64,000 nucleotides of DNA from Streptomyces sp. AJS327 (GTDB lineage Bacteria; Actinomycetota; Actinomycetes; Streptomycetales; Streptomycetaceae), in the NCBI RefSeq assembly GCF_013450295.1, contig NZ_SKBR01000002.1:1884501-1948500 (forward strand), read 5' to 3'. The notes beneath the pieces are model-generated. The model did no database searches, had not been told where the DNA came from, and saw only the letters and a program-made list of their open reading frames with translations. A program made the translations under genes and the position numbers. Below are positions 48,438-58,000 of the stretch, one piece after another (position 1 is the first letter of the stretch; every line of letters starts with the position of its first letter).

Positions 48438-50779
48438 CCGCGCACCCCACCGACCCCGTGTCCGCACTGGTCGAGGCGATGACCCTGGAGGAGAAACTCT
48501 CCTTCGCGCACGGTGCCGACGACCCGGAGAAGCTCGGCCAGTCCGGCTACATCCCGGGTGTCCCGCGGCTCGGCGTCCCCCCGCTGCGGATGACCGACGG
48601 CCCGGCGGGCGTGCGCATGAAGCGGCACACCACCACGGCACTGCCCGCACCGATCGCGCTCTCCTGCTCCTTCGACGACGAACTCGCCCGCCAGTACGGG
48701 GAGTTCCTGGGCCACGAGGCGCGCGCCAAGCGCCAGGACGTGCTCATCGGCCCGATGCTCAACCTGCTCCGCCAGCCCTTCGGCGGCCGCAACTTCGAGC
48801 TGTACGGCGAGGACCCGCTCCTCGTCACCGCGATGGGCACCGCCGTGGTCCGCGGCATCCAGTCGCGGGGCGTCATCGCCATGCCCAAGCACTTCGCGGC
48901 CAACAACCAGGAGGAGGGCCGCATGACCGTCGACGTGCGCGTCGACGAACGGACCCTCAGGGAACTCGAACTCCCCGCCTTCCAGGCCGTGGTGGAGGCG
49001 GGAGCGGGCGCCCTGATGGGCGCCACCAACAGCGTCAACGGCGACTTCTCCTGCCAGAACGAGGCGCTGCTCACCACCCTGCTGCGCGACGAGTGGGGCT
49101 TCACCGGCTGGGTGATGTCCGACTGGGACGCGGTACACGACACGGCCGCCATCGAGCGCGGACTCGACCAGGAGATGCCGGACGGCAGGCACCTGGGGGC
49201 GCCGCTGGCCGCCGCCATCGCCGAGGGCCGCGTCGACGAGAAGGTCCTGGACCGTACGGTCGCCCGTGTCCTCGGCCAGATGTCCCGCTTCGGCCTGCTC
49301 GACGGCGCCCAGGCCCCGGTCACCGAACGCGACGCCGAGCACGGTCGCGCGCTGTCCCGGGAGATCGCCCAGGCGGGCAGCGTGCTGCTGCACAACCCCC
49401 GGGGCGTCCTCCCGCTCAGCGAGCGGGCCCTGTCCGCCGGGGGCCTGGCGGTCATCGGCCGGCCCGCCGTCACCCCGAAGAGCGCCGGTGTCGGCAGCGC
49501 CCTGGTGGTGCCCGAGCGGCAGAGCACCCCGCTCGACGTGCTCACCGAGCGGCTCGGCGCGGAGCGGGTCACCTTCCGTGTCGGCGAGGACCCGGCGGGC
49601 CGCCCCGTGCCGGAGTCCGCGCTCCAGCCGCCCTTCCGGTCCGGCGAGGTCCCCGCGGGACCCTCCGACGAGCCCGACTACTTCTACGAGGGCCGTCTCA
49701 CCATCGAGGAGGCGGGCCGCTACCGGATCGCGGTCACCGCGCTCGGCGGCTACGCCGCCATCGACCTGGAGGGTCACCCGCGGGTCTTCGCAGGCAGCTC
49801 CTTCGGGGACACCGCGGGCCTCACCGTCGATCTGGAGCCCGGCACCTACGGGCTGGTCCTCTCCGCCCTGCCGGTGCCCGCCAACCCGGTCCGGCTCACC
49901 CTCGGCTGGGTCACCCCGCGGCAGGCACGGGAGGACATCGCGGAGGCCGTCGAGGCGGCCCGCGGCGCCGAGGTGGCCGTCGTGTACGCGTACGACGAGC
50001 TGGCCGAGCTCATCGACCGGCCCGCGCTCGAACTCCCCGGCCTTCAGAACCAGTTGATAGCCGAGGTGGCCCGGGCAAACCCGAACACCGTGGTCGTCCT
50101 CAACACCGGCTCCTCGGTCCCGATGCCCTGGCTCGACGACACCGCCGCCGTCCTGGGCGTCTGGTACCCGGGCGAGCAGGGCGCCGAGGCCACCGCCGCG
50201 CTGCTCTTCGGGGACGTGAACCCGAGCGGCAAACTCACCCAGTCCTTCCCGACCGGCAGCGGGGCCACCCCCTTCACGGACGACCCGCTGAGCTACCCGG
50301 GCGCCAACGGCACGGTCGCCTACTCGGAGGGCGTCCTCAGCGGCTACCGCTGGCACGACCACACCGGCACCGCCCCGCTGTTCCCCTTCGGACACGGGCT
50401 CAGCTACACCACGTTCGGCTACGAGGACCTCGCGCTGAGCGTCCAGGACGGCGCCCTCCGCGCCGAGTTCACCGTCCGGAACACCGGCGACCGGAGCGGC
50501 CGCGAGATCGCCCAGGTCTACCTCGGAGCCGCTCCCGGCCTCGGCGTCACCCAGGCCCCGAAGGCCCTGGCCGGATACGCGGCCGCCCGCCTCGAACCGG
50601 GCGAGTCGACCCGCCTCACCGTCGAACTGCCCGCCGAACGCTTCCGGTACTGGGACCCCACCACCCGCGAGTGGACCGTCGGCGCCGGTGCCCGCACCCT
50701 CTCCGTCGGCCCGTCCTCGTCCGAACTCCCGCTGACCGCACGGCTGTCGGTGGCGGACACCGGTGAGGTGACACTGTGA
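48434..50779 (+). CDS. GH3 beta-glucosidase with PA14-like insert
   Basis: A glycoside hydrolase family 3 enzyme of 781 residues. The N-terminal (beta/alpha) barrel carries PKHFAANNQE and the nucleophile D230 in VMSDWDAVHD. A PA14-like domain lies at about residues 390-500 (DYFYEGRLTIEEAGRYRIAV). The C-terminal part has GVWYPGEQGAEATAALLFGD, PLFPFGHGLSYTTF and a fibronectin-III-like end. Macrolide reactivating enzymes such as DesR and OleR belong to this family and remove glucose outside the cell. Unlike those, no signal peptide is seen: the protein starts TAHPTDPVSALVEAMTLEEK, with GTG overlapping the pabAB stop by 4 bp. Release of the masking sugar is the likely role; where it acts is open. 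Confidence 0.93.
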   Translation: MTAHPTDPVSALVEAMTLEEKLSFAHGADDPEKLGQSGYIPGVPRLGVPPLRMTDGPAGVRMKRHTTTALPAPIALSCSFDDELARQYGEFLGHEARAKRQDVLIGPMLNLLRQPFGGRNFELYGEDPLLVTAMGTAVVRGIQSRGVIAMPKHFAANNQEEGRMTVDVRVDERTLRELELPAFQAVVEAGAGALMGATNSVNGDFSCQNEALLTTLLRDEWGFTGWVMSDWDAVHDTAAIERGLDQEMPDGRHLGAPLAAAIAEGRVDEKVLDRTVARVLGQMSRFGLLDGAQAPVTERDAEHGRALSREIAQAGSVLLHNPRGVLPLSERALSAGGLAVIGRPAVTPKSAGVGSALVVPERQSTPLDVLTERLGAERVTFRVGEDPAGRPVPESALQPPFRSGEVPAGPSDEPDYFYEGRLTIEEAGRYRIAVTALGGYAAIDLEGHPRVFAGSSFGDTAGLTVDLEPGTYGLVLSALPVPANPVRLTLGWVTPRQAREDIAEAVEAARGAEVAVVYAYDELAELIDRPALELPGLQNQLIAEVARANPNTVVVLNTGSSVPMPWLDDTAAVLGVWYPGEQGAEATAALLFGDVNPSGKLTQSFPTGSGATPFTDDPLSYPGANGTVAYSEGVLSGYRWHDHTGTAPLFPFGHGLSYTTFGYEDLALSVQDGALRAEFTVRNTGDRSGREIAQVYLGAAPGLGVTQAPKALAGYAAARLEPGESTRLTVELPAERFRYWDPTTREWTVGAGARTLSVGPSSSELPLTARLSVADTGEVTL

Positions 50780-51963
50780 CCAGAGTTCTGCGCACCCCCG
50801 TGTGCGTCATCGGCGCGGGCCCCTCCGGCCTCCTGCTCTCCCGGCTGCTGAAGCTCGCCGGTGTCCCGTCCCTCGTCCTGGAGAAGCGCACACGCGCCTA
50901 CGTCGAGAAGCGGATACGCGCCGGACTGCTCGAACAGGGCACCGTCGACACCCTGCGGGAAGCCGGGGTCGCCGAGCGCCTGGAGCGCGAGGGCCTGGTC
51001 CACGAGGGCTTCCAGTGGCGACTCGACGGTGAGGCACACCGGCTGGACTTCGCCGCGCTCTGCGGTGCCTCGGTGTCGATGTACGGGCAGCAGGAGGTCG
51101 TCAAGGACCTCCTCGCCGCGCGGGACGCCGACGGCGACTGCGAGCGGCTGTACTTCGGTGTCGAGGACGCCCAGATCGCCTCCGTCACCGCCGACGGCGC
51201 CGTGGTGCGCTGCACGCTCGACGGTGAACTCACCGAGATCCACTGCGAGTTCCTGGCTGGCTGCGACGGGTTCCACGGGGTGAGCCGCCGCGCCGTCGGG
51301 CCCCGCGCGCTCAGCGGCCACGACACCGAGTACCCCTTCGCCTGGCTCGGGGTGCTCGCCGCCGCCCCACCCATGTCGCCCGAGCTGATCTACGCGGTCA
51401 GCGACCACGGGTTCGCGCTCCAGAGCATGCGCTCGACCTCCGTCAGCCGCCTCTACCTCCAGGTCGGCAGGGACGAGGGCATCGACGACCGCACCGACGA
51501 GGACATCTGGCGGGAACTGGACTTCCGGCTCGCGGGCGGTGACGGCTCGCTCCCCACCGGCGCGATCCTGGAGAGGGTCCTCGTCCCACTCCGCAGCCAC
51601 GTCGCCGAACCGATGCAGTACAGGCGGCTGTTCCTGGTCGGCGACGCCGCGCACATCGTGCCGCCCAGCGCCGCCAAGGGCCTCAACCTGGCGGTCGCCG
51701 ACGCGCGGCTGCTCGCCGAGGGCCTCACCGCCTGGTTCCGCGACGGAAGGCGGGAGGCGCTCGACGCGTACGCCGACACCGCGCTCCGACTCGCCTGGCA
51801 GGGCCAGGAGTTCTCGGCGCACATGACCTCACTGCTCCATGTGGCCCCCGACGAGCCGGTGTTCAGCCGCCGGATACGCCGGGCCCGCTTCGAGCGGCTC
51901 CTCGGCTCCACGGCGGAGGCCACCTCCTTCGCCGAGCAGTACACGGGCGTCGGGCGCCGCTGA
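50776..51963 (+). CDS. 4-hydroxybenzoate 3-hydroxylase (PHBH) homologue
   Basis: A single-domain flavin hydroxylase of 395 residues, the size of PHBH. FAD motifs are CVIGAGPSGLLLSRLLKLAG and FLVGDAAHIVPPSAAKGLNL. By alignment with Pseudomonas PHBH from memory, the substrate ligands Y201, S212, R214, Y222 and Y385 correspond to Y206, S217, R219, Y227 and Y389 here. A para-substituted benzoate is therefore the probable substrate. Next to pabAB, 3-hydroxylation of PABA (to 4-amino-3-hydroxybenzoate) or of 4-hydroxybenzoate would give a modified starter. The GTG overlaps the glucosidase stop by 4 bp; PKS3 follows after 76 bp. It could instead be a catabolic enzyme recruited for another step. Confidence 0.9.
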   Translation: MTRVLRTPVCVIGAGPSGLLLSRLLKLAGVPSLVLEKRTRAYVEKRIRAGLLEQGTVDTLREAGVAERLEREGLVHEGFQWRLDGEAHRLDFAALCGASVSMYGQQEVVKDLLAARDADGDCERLYFGVEDAQIASVTADGAVVRCTLDGELTEIHCEFLAGCDGFHGVSRRAVGPRALSGHDTEYPFAWLGVLAAAPPMSPELIYAVSDHGFALQSMRSTSVSRLYLQVGRDEGIDDRTDEDIWRELDFRLAGGDGSLPTGAILERVLVPLRSHVAEPMQYRRLFLVGDAAHIVPPSAAKGLNLAVADARLLAEGLTAWFRDGRREALDAYADTALRLAWQGQEFSAHMTSLLHVAPDEPVFSRRIRRARFERLLGSTAEATSFAEQYTGVGRR

Positions 51964-52039
51964 CCGTCGCCGGTGGGCGGGTGCCGCGCCCCCGCCTCCG
52001 GCGCTGTACCACCGTGATCGACAGGAGTGGGCGGACCTC

Positions 52040-55000
52040 ATGACAGACGAAGAGAAGATGCTCGACCACCTCCGGTGGGTCACGGCCGAACTCCACCGCA
52101 CCAGGGAGCGGTTGCGCGCCGCCGAGGAGACGGAACCGGTCGCGGTCGTCGGCGTCGGCTGCCGCTACCCCGGCGCCGTGGCCTCTCCCGAGGACCTGTG
52201 GCGGCTCGTGCTCGACGGGCGGGACGCGGTCGGTCCCTTCCCCGACGACCGCGGCTGGGACCTGGACGCCGTCTACCACCCGGACCCCGACCACCGCGGC
52301 ACCAGCTACGTCCGCGAGGGCGGATTCCTCGACGGCGCGGGCGAGTTCGACGCCGCCTTCTTCGGGATATCCCCGCACGAGGCGCTCGCCATGGACCCGC
52401 AGCAGCGGCTGCTCCTGGAGTGCGCCTGGGAGGCCCTGGAACGGTCCGGCATCGACCCGCTGTCGCTGCGCGGCAGCCGCACCGGTGTCTACGCCGGGAT
52501 GATGAACCACGACTACCTCACCGGACACGACACCCTGCCCGAGGGCGTCGAGGTGTACGCGGGCAGCGGCAACGCCGCCTCCGTGGCCTCCGGTCGGCTC
52601 TCCTACACCCTCGGCCTCCAGGGCCCGGCCGTGACCGTCGACACCGCCTGCTCCTCCTCCCTGGTCACCCTGCACCTCGCCGCCCAGGCGCTACGGCAGG
52701 GCGAGTGCGCTCTGGCCCTCGCCGGCGGCGTCACCGTGCTCGCCACCCCGGACCTCTTCGTCGACTTCAGCCAGCAGCGCGGACTCGCCGCCGACGGCCG
52801 CTGCAAGCCCTTCGCGGCCGCCGCCGACGGCACCGGCTGGGGCGAGGGCGCCGCCCTGCTCGTCCTGGAACGCCTCTCGGACGCCCGCGCCAACGGGCAC
52901 CCGGTGCTCGCGGTGATCCGCGGCTCCGCGGTGAACCAGGACGGCGCCAGCAGCGGGATGACCGTGCCCAACGGACCCGCCCAGCAACAGGTCGTCCGGC
53001 AGGCCCTGGAGCGGGCCCGGCTGACGCCCGACGAGGTCGACGCCGTCGAGGCGCACGGCACCGGGACCCGCCTCGGTGACCCGATCGAGGCCCACGCGCT
53101 GCTCTCCGTCTACGGCCAACAGCGGCCGGAGGAGCGGCCGTTGTGGCTCGGCTCGGTGAAGTCCAACATCGGCCACACCCAGGCCGCCGCGGGCGCGGCC
53201 GGCGTCATCAAGATGGTGATGGCGCTGCGCGCCGGAGTCCTGCCCCGCACGCTGCACGTGGACCGGCCCACCCCGCGCGCGGACTGGACCTCGGGCGCGG
53301 TGCGCCTGCTCACCGAGACCGTCGACTGGCCGGAGACCGGCCGACCGCGCCGCGCCGCCGTCTCCTCCTTCGGCATCAGCGGCACCAACGCTCACCTGAT
53401 ACTGGAACAGGCGCCGGAACCGGCGCGGGACGAGGCACCGCCCCCCAACCCGCCCCGGGCGGCCGCCGAACCCCCGGTGTACGCCTGGCCGGTCTCGGCG
53501 CGCGGCGCGGACGCGCTGCGCGGCCAGGCCGCCGCACTCGCCACCCGCACCCCCGGGGAGGCCAGCCCCTCGGACGTCGCGTACGCGCTCACCACCGCCC
53601 GCGCCCTCCTGCCGCACCGTGCCGTGGCCCTCGGCCGGGACACCGCCGCACTCCGCTCGGCGCTGGAAGCGCTGGCCACCGGAGCCACCGCGCCCGGACT
53701 GGTCGGCGACGGCACCGAGGCCGCCCGCCCGGACGCCCACCTCGCCGTCCTCTTCACCGGGCAGGGCTCCCAGCGCCCCGGCGCCGGACGCCAACTGCAC
53801 GCCGCGTACCCGGAGTTCGCGGAGCCCTTCGACGCCGCCTGCGCCCACCTGGACCGCTTCTTCGAGGTGCCGGTGCACGAGGTCGCCTTCGCCGAGCCGG
53901 ACAGCGAGCACGCCGCCCTCCTCGACCGCACCGAGTACGCCCAGGCCGTCCTGTTCGCCCTCGAAGTGGCCCTCTACCGGCTCGCGGAGAGCAGGGGAGC
54001 CCGTCCGGCCGTCCTCCTCGGCCACTCCGTCGGCGAACTCGTCGCCGCCCACGTCTCCGGCATGCTGGGGCTGGCCGACACCTGCGCGCTGGTGGCGGCT
54101 CGCGGCAAGCTGATGCAGGCGCTGCCACCCGGTGGCGCCATGCTCGCGGTCGAGGCCACCGAGGAGGACGTACGGCCCCTGTGCGCGGAACGCGCGGACC
54201 GGCTCGGCGTCGCCGCCGTCAACGGACCCCGGTCCCTCGTGCTGTCCGGAGAGGAGGACGCCGTCGAGGAGGCCGCCCGGCTGCTCGACGGCCACCGCGT
54301 CCGCCGCCTGAAGGTCAGCCACGCCTTCCACTCACCGCTGATGGCGCCCATGCTGGACCGCTTCCGCGCGGTGGTCTCCCGCCTCTCCTTCCTGGAGCCG
54401 CGCGTCCCGATCGTCTCCAACGTCACCGGACGCCTGGCCCGCCCGGGCGAGTTGACGGACGCCGAGTACTGGGTCCGGCAGGTGCGCGAGACCGTCCGGT
54501 TCCACGACGGCGTGGGGGCGCTGGCCGCCGAGGGTGTCACCGACTGCCTGGAACTCGGGCCCGACCCGGTGCTCACGGCCCTCGCCCAGGGCGCCGACGA
54601 GACCGCCGGACCGCGCTGGACCGCGGCGCTACGCCGTGACGAGGACGAGGTGCTGACCCTCGGCCGTGCCCTCGCCGCCCTGCACGTCCACGGCGTCCCC
54701 GTCGACCTCAACGCGCCGCTCCCCGGAGCCGCCCTGACCGACCTGCCCACCTACGCCTTCCAGCGGCGCCGGTACTGGCTGGAGACCGGGCCCGGCACCG
54801 CCGGGGTCGCCTCCGCCGGACTCGACGCGCTCGGGCACCCGCTGCTGGGCGCCACCGTCGCCCTCGCCGGTGACGCCGTCCAGGTGTTCACCGGACGGCT
54901 CGGTCCGCGAGCCCAGCCCTGGGTCGCCGACCACACGGTGGACGGCGCGATCCTGCTGCCCGGCACCGCCTTCGTGGAGATGGCGATCCGCGCTGGGGAC

Positions 55001-58000
55001 CGGGTCGGCTGCCCCCACCTGGAGGAACTGACCCTGCGCGCCCCGCTGGCGCTACCGGCCACCGGCGACGTCCGCCTCCAGGTAGAGGTCGGCGGGGCCG
55101 ACGCCACCCACCGCCGTACCGTCACCGTCTTCGCCCGGGAGGACGACGCGGACCACGGCGGCGATTGGACCCGGCACGCGGACGGCGTACTCGCCCCCGC
55201 GACGGCGGCGCACCGGGAAACGGCGGCGGGCGACACGGCCTGGCCTCCGCCCGGAGCCCGGGAGATCGGCCTGGACGGTTTCCACGCCAGCCGCGCCCAG
55301 GCCGGATTCGGCTACGGACCCGCCTTCCGGGGTCTGCGCCGCGCCTGGGAGGTGGACGCGGAGGACGGAACCGGCGGCTCCCTCCTCGCCGAGGCACAGC
55401 TGGACGGGAGCGCCGAACAGCAGGCGGAACGGTTCGGAATCCACCCCGCCCTGCTCGACGCCGCCCTCCAGACCGTCGGACTCGGCGGGCTGCTGCCACG
55501 GGACGGCACCGCCCGGCTGCCGTTCGCCTTCACCGGCGTCACCCTGCACGCCTCCGGAGCGACCGCCCTGCGGGTCCGGCTCACCGGCACCGGTCCCGAG
55601 ACCGTCGCCCTCAGCGCCACCGACGCGGCGGGACAACCGGTGCTCGACATCACGTCCCTGACGCTGCGCCCCGTCTCCACCGCCGCCCGCACCGGCGCCG
55701 ACGCGCTCCACCGCCTGGAGTGGCAGCCGGCCACCCCCGTGACGGCCGCCGCGCCGCGCCTGGTCGAGGTCGGCAGCGAGGGCGGCGTCCGGGACGCGCT
55801 CCGCCAGGCGCTGACCGCGGTGCGGGAGGCCCTGGCCGACGAGGACGGCCCGCGACGCGTCCTCGTCACCCGGGGAGCGGTGGACGCCGCGGGCACGGCG
55901 CCGGATCCGGCGGCCGCCGCCGTATGGGGGCTCGTGCGGTCCGCGCAGTCCGAACACCCCGGCCGCTTCGGGCTGCTGGACACCGACGGCTCGCTGGACA
56001 CCGGGAGCGTCGCGGCCACCGCCGAGCCGCAGGCCGCGATCCGCGACGGCGCGGTGCTCGTCCCGCGCCTGACCCGCGCGGTGGCCACCCGAGCCCCGGA
56101 ACGTACCGAGGGCACCGAAGACGCCCCGCCCGGCGGGGACTTCGGCCCCGACGGCACCGTGCTCATCACCGGTGGGCTCGGCACCCTCGGCCGCGCCGTG
56201 GCCCGGCACCTGGTCGCCCAGCACGGCGTCCGGGCGCTCCTCCTGGCCGGCCGCACCGGCGGCGCGCCGGGCGTCGCGGAGCGGCTCACCGCCGAACTCA
56301 CCGCCCTCGGCGCGGAGTCGGTGCGCACCGCCCGCTGCGACGCGGCCGACCGGGACGCGCTCACCGCGCTACTCGGCACGCTCCCGGCCGAGCGGCCCCT
56401 GCGCGCGGTCGTGCACGCGGCCGGCGTCGTGGACGACGGGGTGGTGGAGACACTCACCCCCGAACGCCTCGACGCCACGCTGCGACCCAAGGTGGACGCC
56501 GCCAGCACCCTCCACGAACTGACCAGGGACCTCGACCTCGACGCCTTCGTCCTCTTCTCCTCCGCCGCGGGGGTTCTCGGCGCCCCCGGCCAGGCCGCCT
56601 ACGCCGCCGCCAACTCCTTCCTGGACGCCCTCGCCGCCCACCGCCGTGCCGCCGGACTCCCCGGCCTCTCCCTCGCCTGGGGCCTGTGGGCCGAACGCAG
56701 CGCGATGACCGGCGACCTCGACACCGCCGCCACCGGGCGCGTCGCTCGTGGCGGGATGCTCCCGCTCGGCACCGAGGAGGCCCTGACCCTCTTCGACGCG
56801 GCGCGCGGTCGCCCCGAACCGGTGCTGTACCCGATGCGCCTGGACCGCGCGCCGAGAGGCGCCACCTCCGGAGAACCGTCCGTGCTCTGGCGGTCGGGCC
56901 CCACCCCGGCACGCCCCACCGCCAGCTCCCCGGACACCGCGTCCCCCGCGCCGCTCGCCCCACGCCTGGCCGCGCTCGATCCGCGCGGCCAGGAACGGCT
57001 CCTTCTCGACCTGATCGGCACCGAGGTCATGACGGTGCTCGGCCGTGACGCGCGCGAACCCCTGCCGCCCGACCAGGTCTTCAGGGACCTCGGCTTCGAC
57101 TCGCTCGCCGCCGTCGAACTGCGCAACAGGCTCAGCACCGCCACCGGCCTGCGTCTGCCGTCCACCCTCGCCTTCGACCGCCCGACCCCGGCCGCCCTCG
57201 CCGCCCACCTCCGTGACCACCTCGCCGGCACGGCGCGGTCCAACCCGGCCCAGGCCACCGGACGCGGACCGGCGGCCGTCGTCGACGACCCCATCGTCAT
57301 CGTCGGCATGGGCTGCCGCTACCCGGGCGGGGTCCGCTCCCCGGAGGACCTGTGGCGACTGGTCGCGGACGGCGGCGACGCCATCGGCGCCTTCCCCGAG
57401 GACCGTGGCTGGGACCTGGACGCGCTCTTCGACCCCGATCCGGACCGCCCTGGAACCAGCTACGTCCGCGAGGGCGGATTCCTGGACGGGGCCGCCGAGT
57501 TCGACCCCCTGTTCTTCGGGGTGTCGCCCCGCGAGGCGCTCGCCATGGACCCCCAGCAGCGCCTGCTCCTGGAGACCTCCTGGGAGGTCTTCGAGCGCGC
57601 CGGAATCGCCCCCGGCAGCCTGCGCGGCAGCCGCACGGGCGTCTTCACCGGCGTGATGTACCACGACTACGCCGGTCTGCTCGCCGGGCAGGACGGCGTC
57701 GAGGGCTACGCGGGCAACGGCAGCGCGGGCAGCATCGCCTCCGGCCGCGTCGCCTACACCTTCGGCCTCGAAGGCCCCGCCGTCACCGTGGACACCGCCT
57801 GCTCCTCCTCCCTGGTCGCCCTGCACCTGGCGAGCCAGGCCCTGCGCGAGGGCGAGTGCGACCTCGCCCTCGCGGGGGGTGTCACCGTCATGTCCACACC
57901 CGGTACGTTCGTCGAGTTCTCCCGGCAGCGCGGACTCGCCGCCGACGGCCGCTGCAAGCCCTTCGCCGCCGCCGCGGACGGCACCTCCTGGTCCGAGGGC

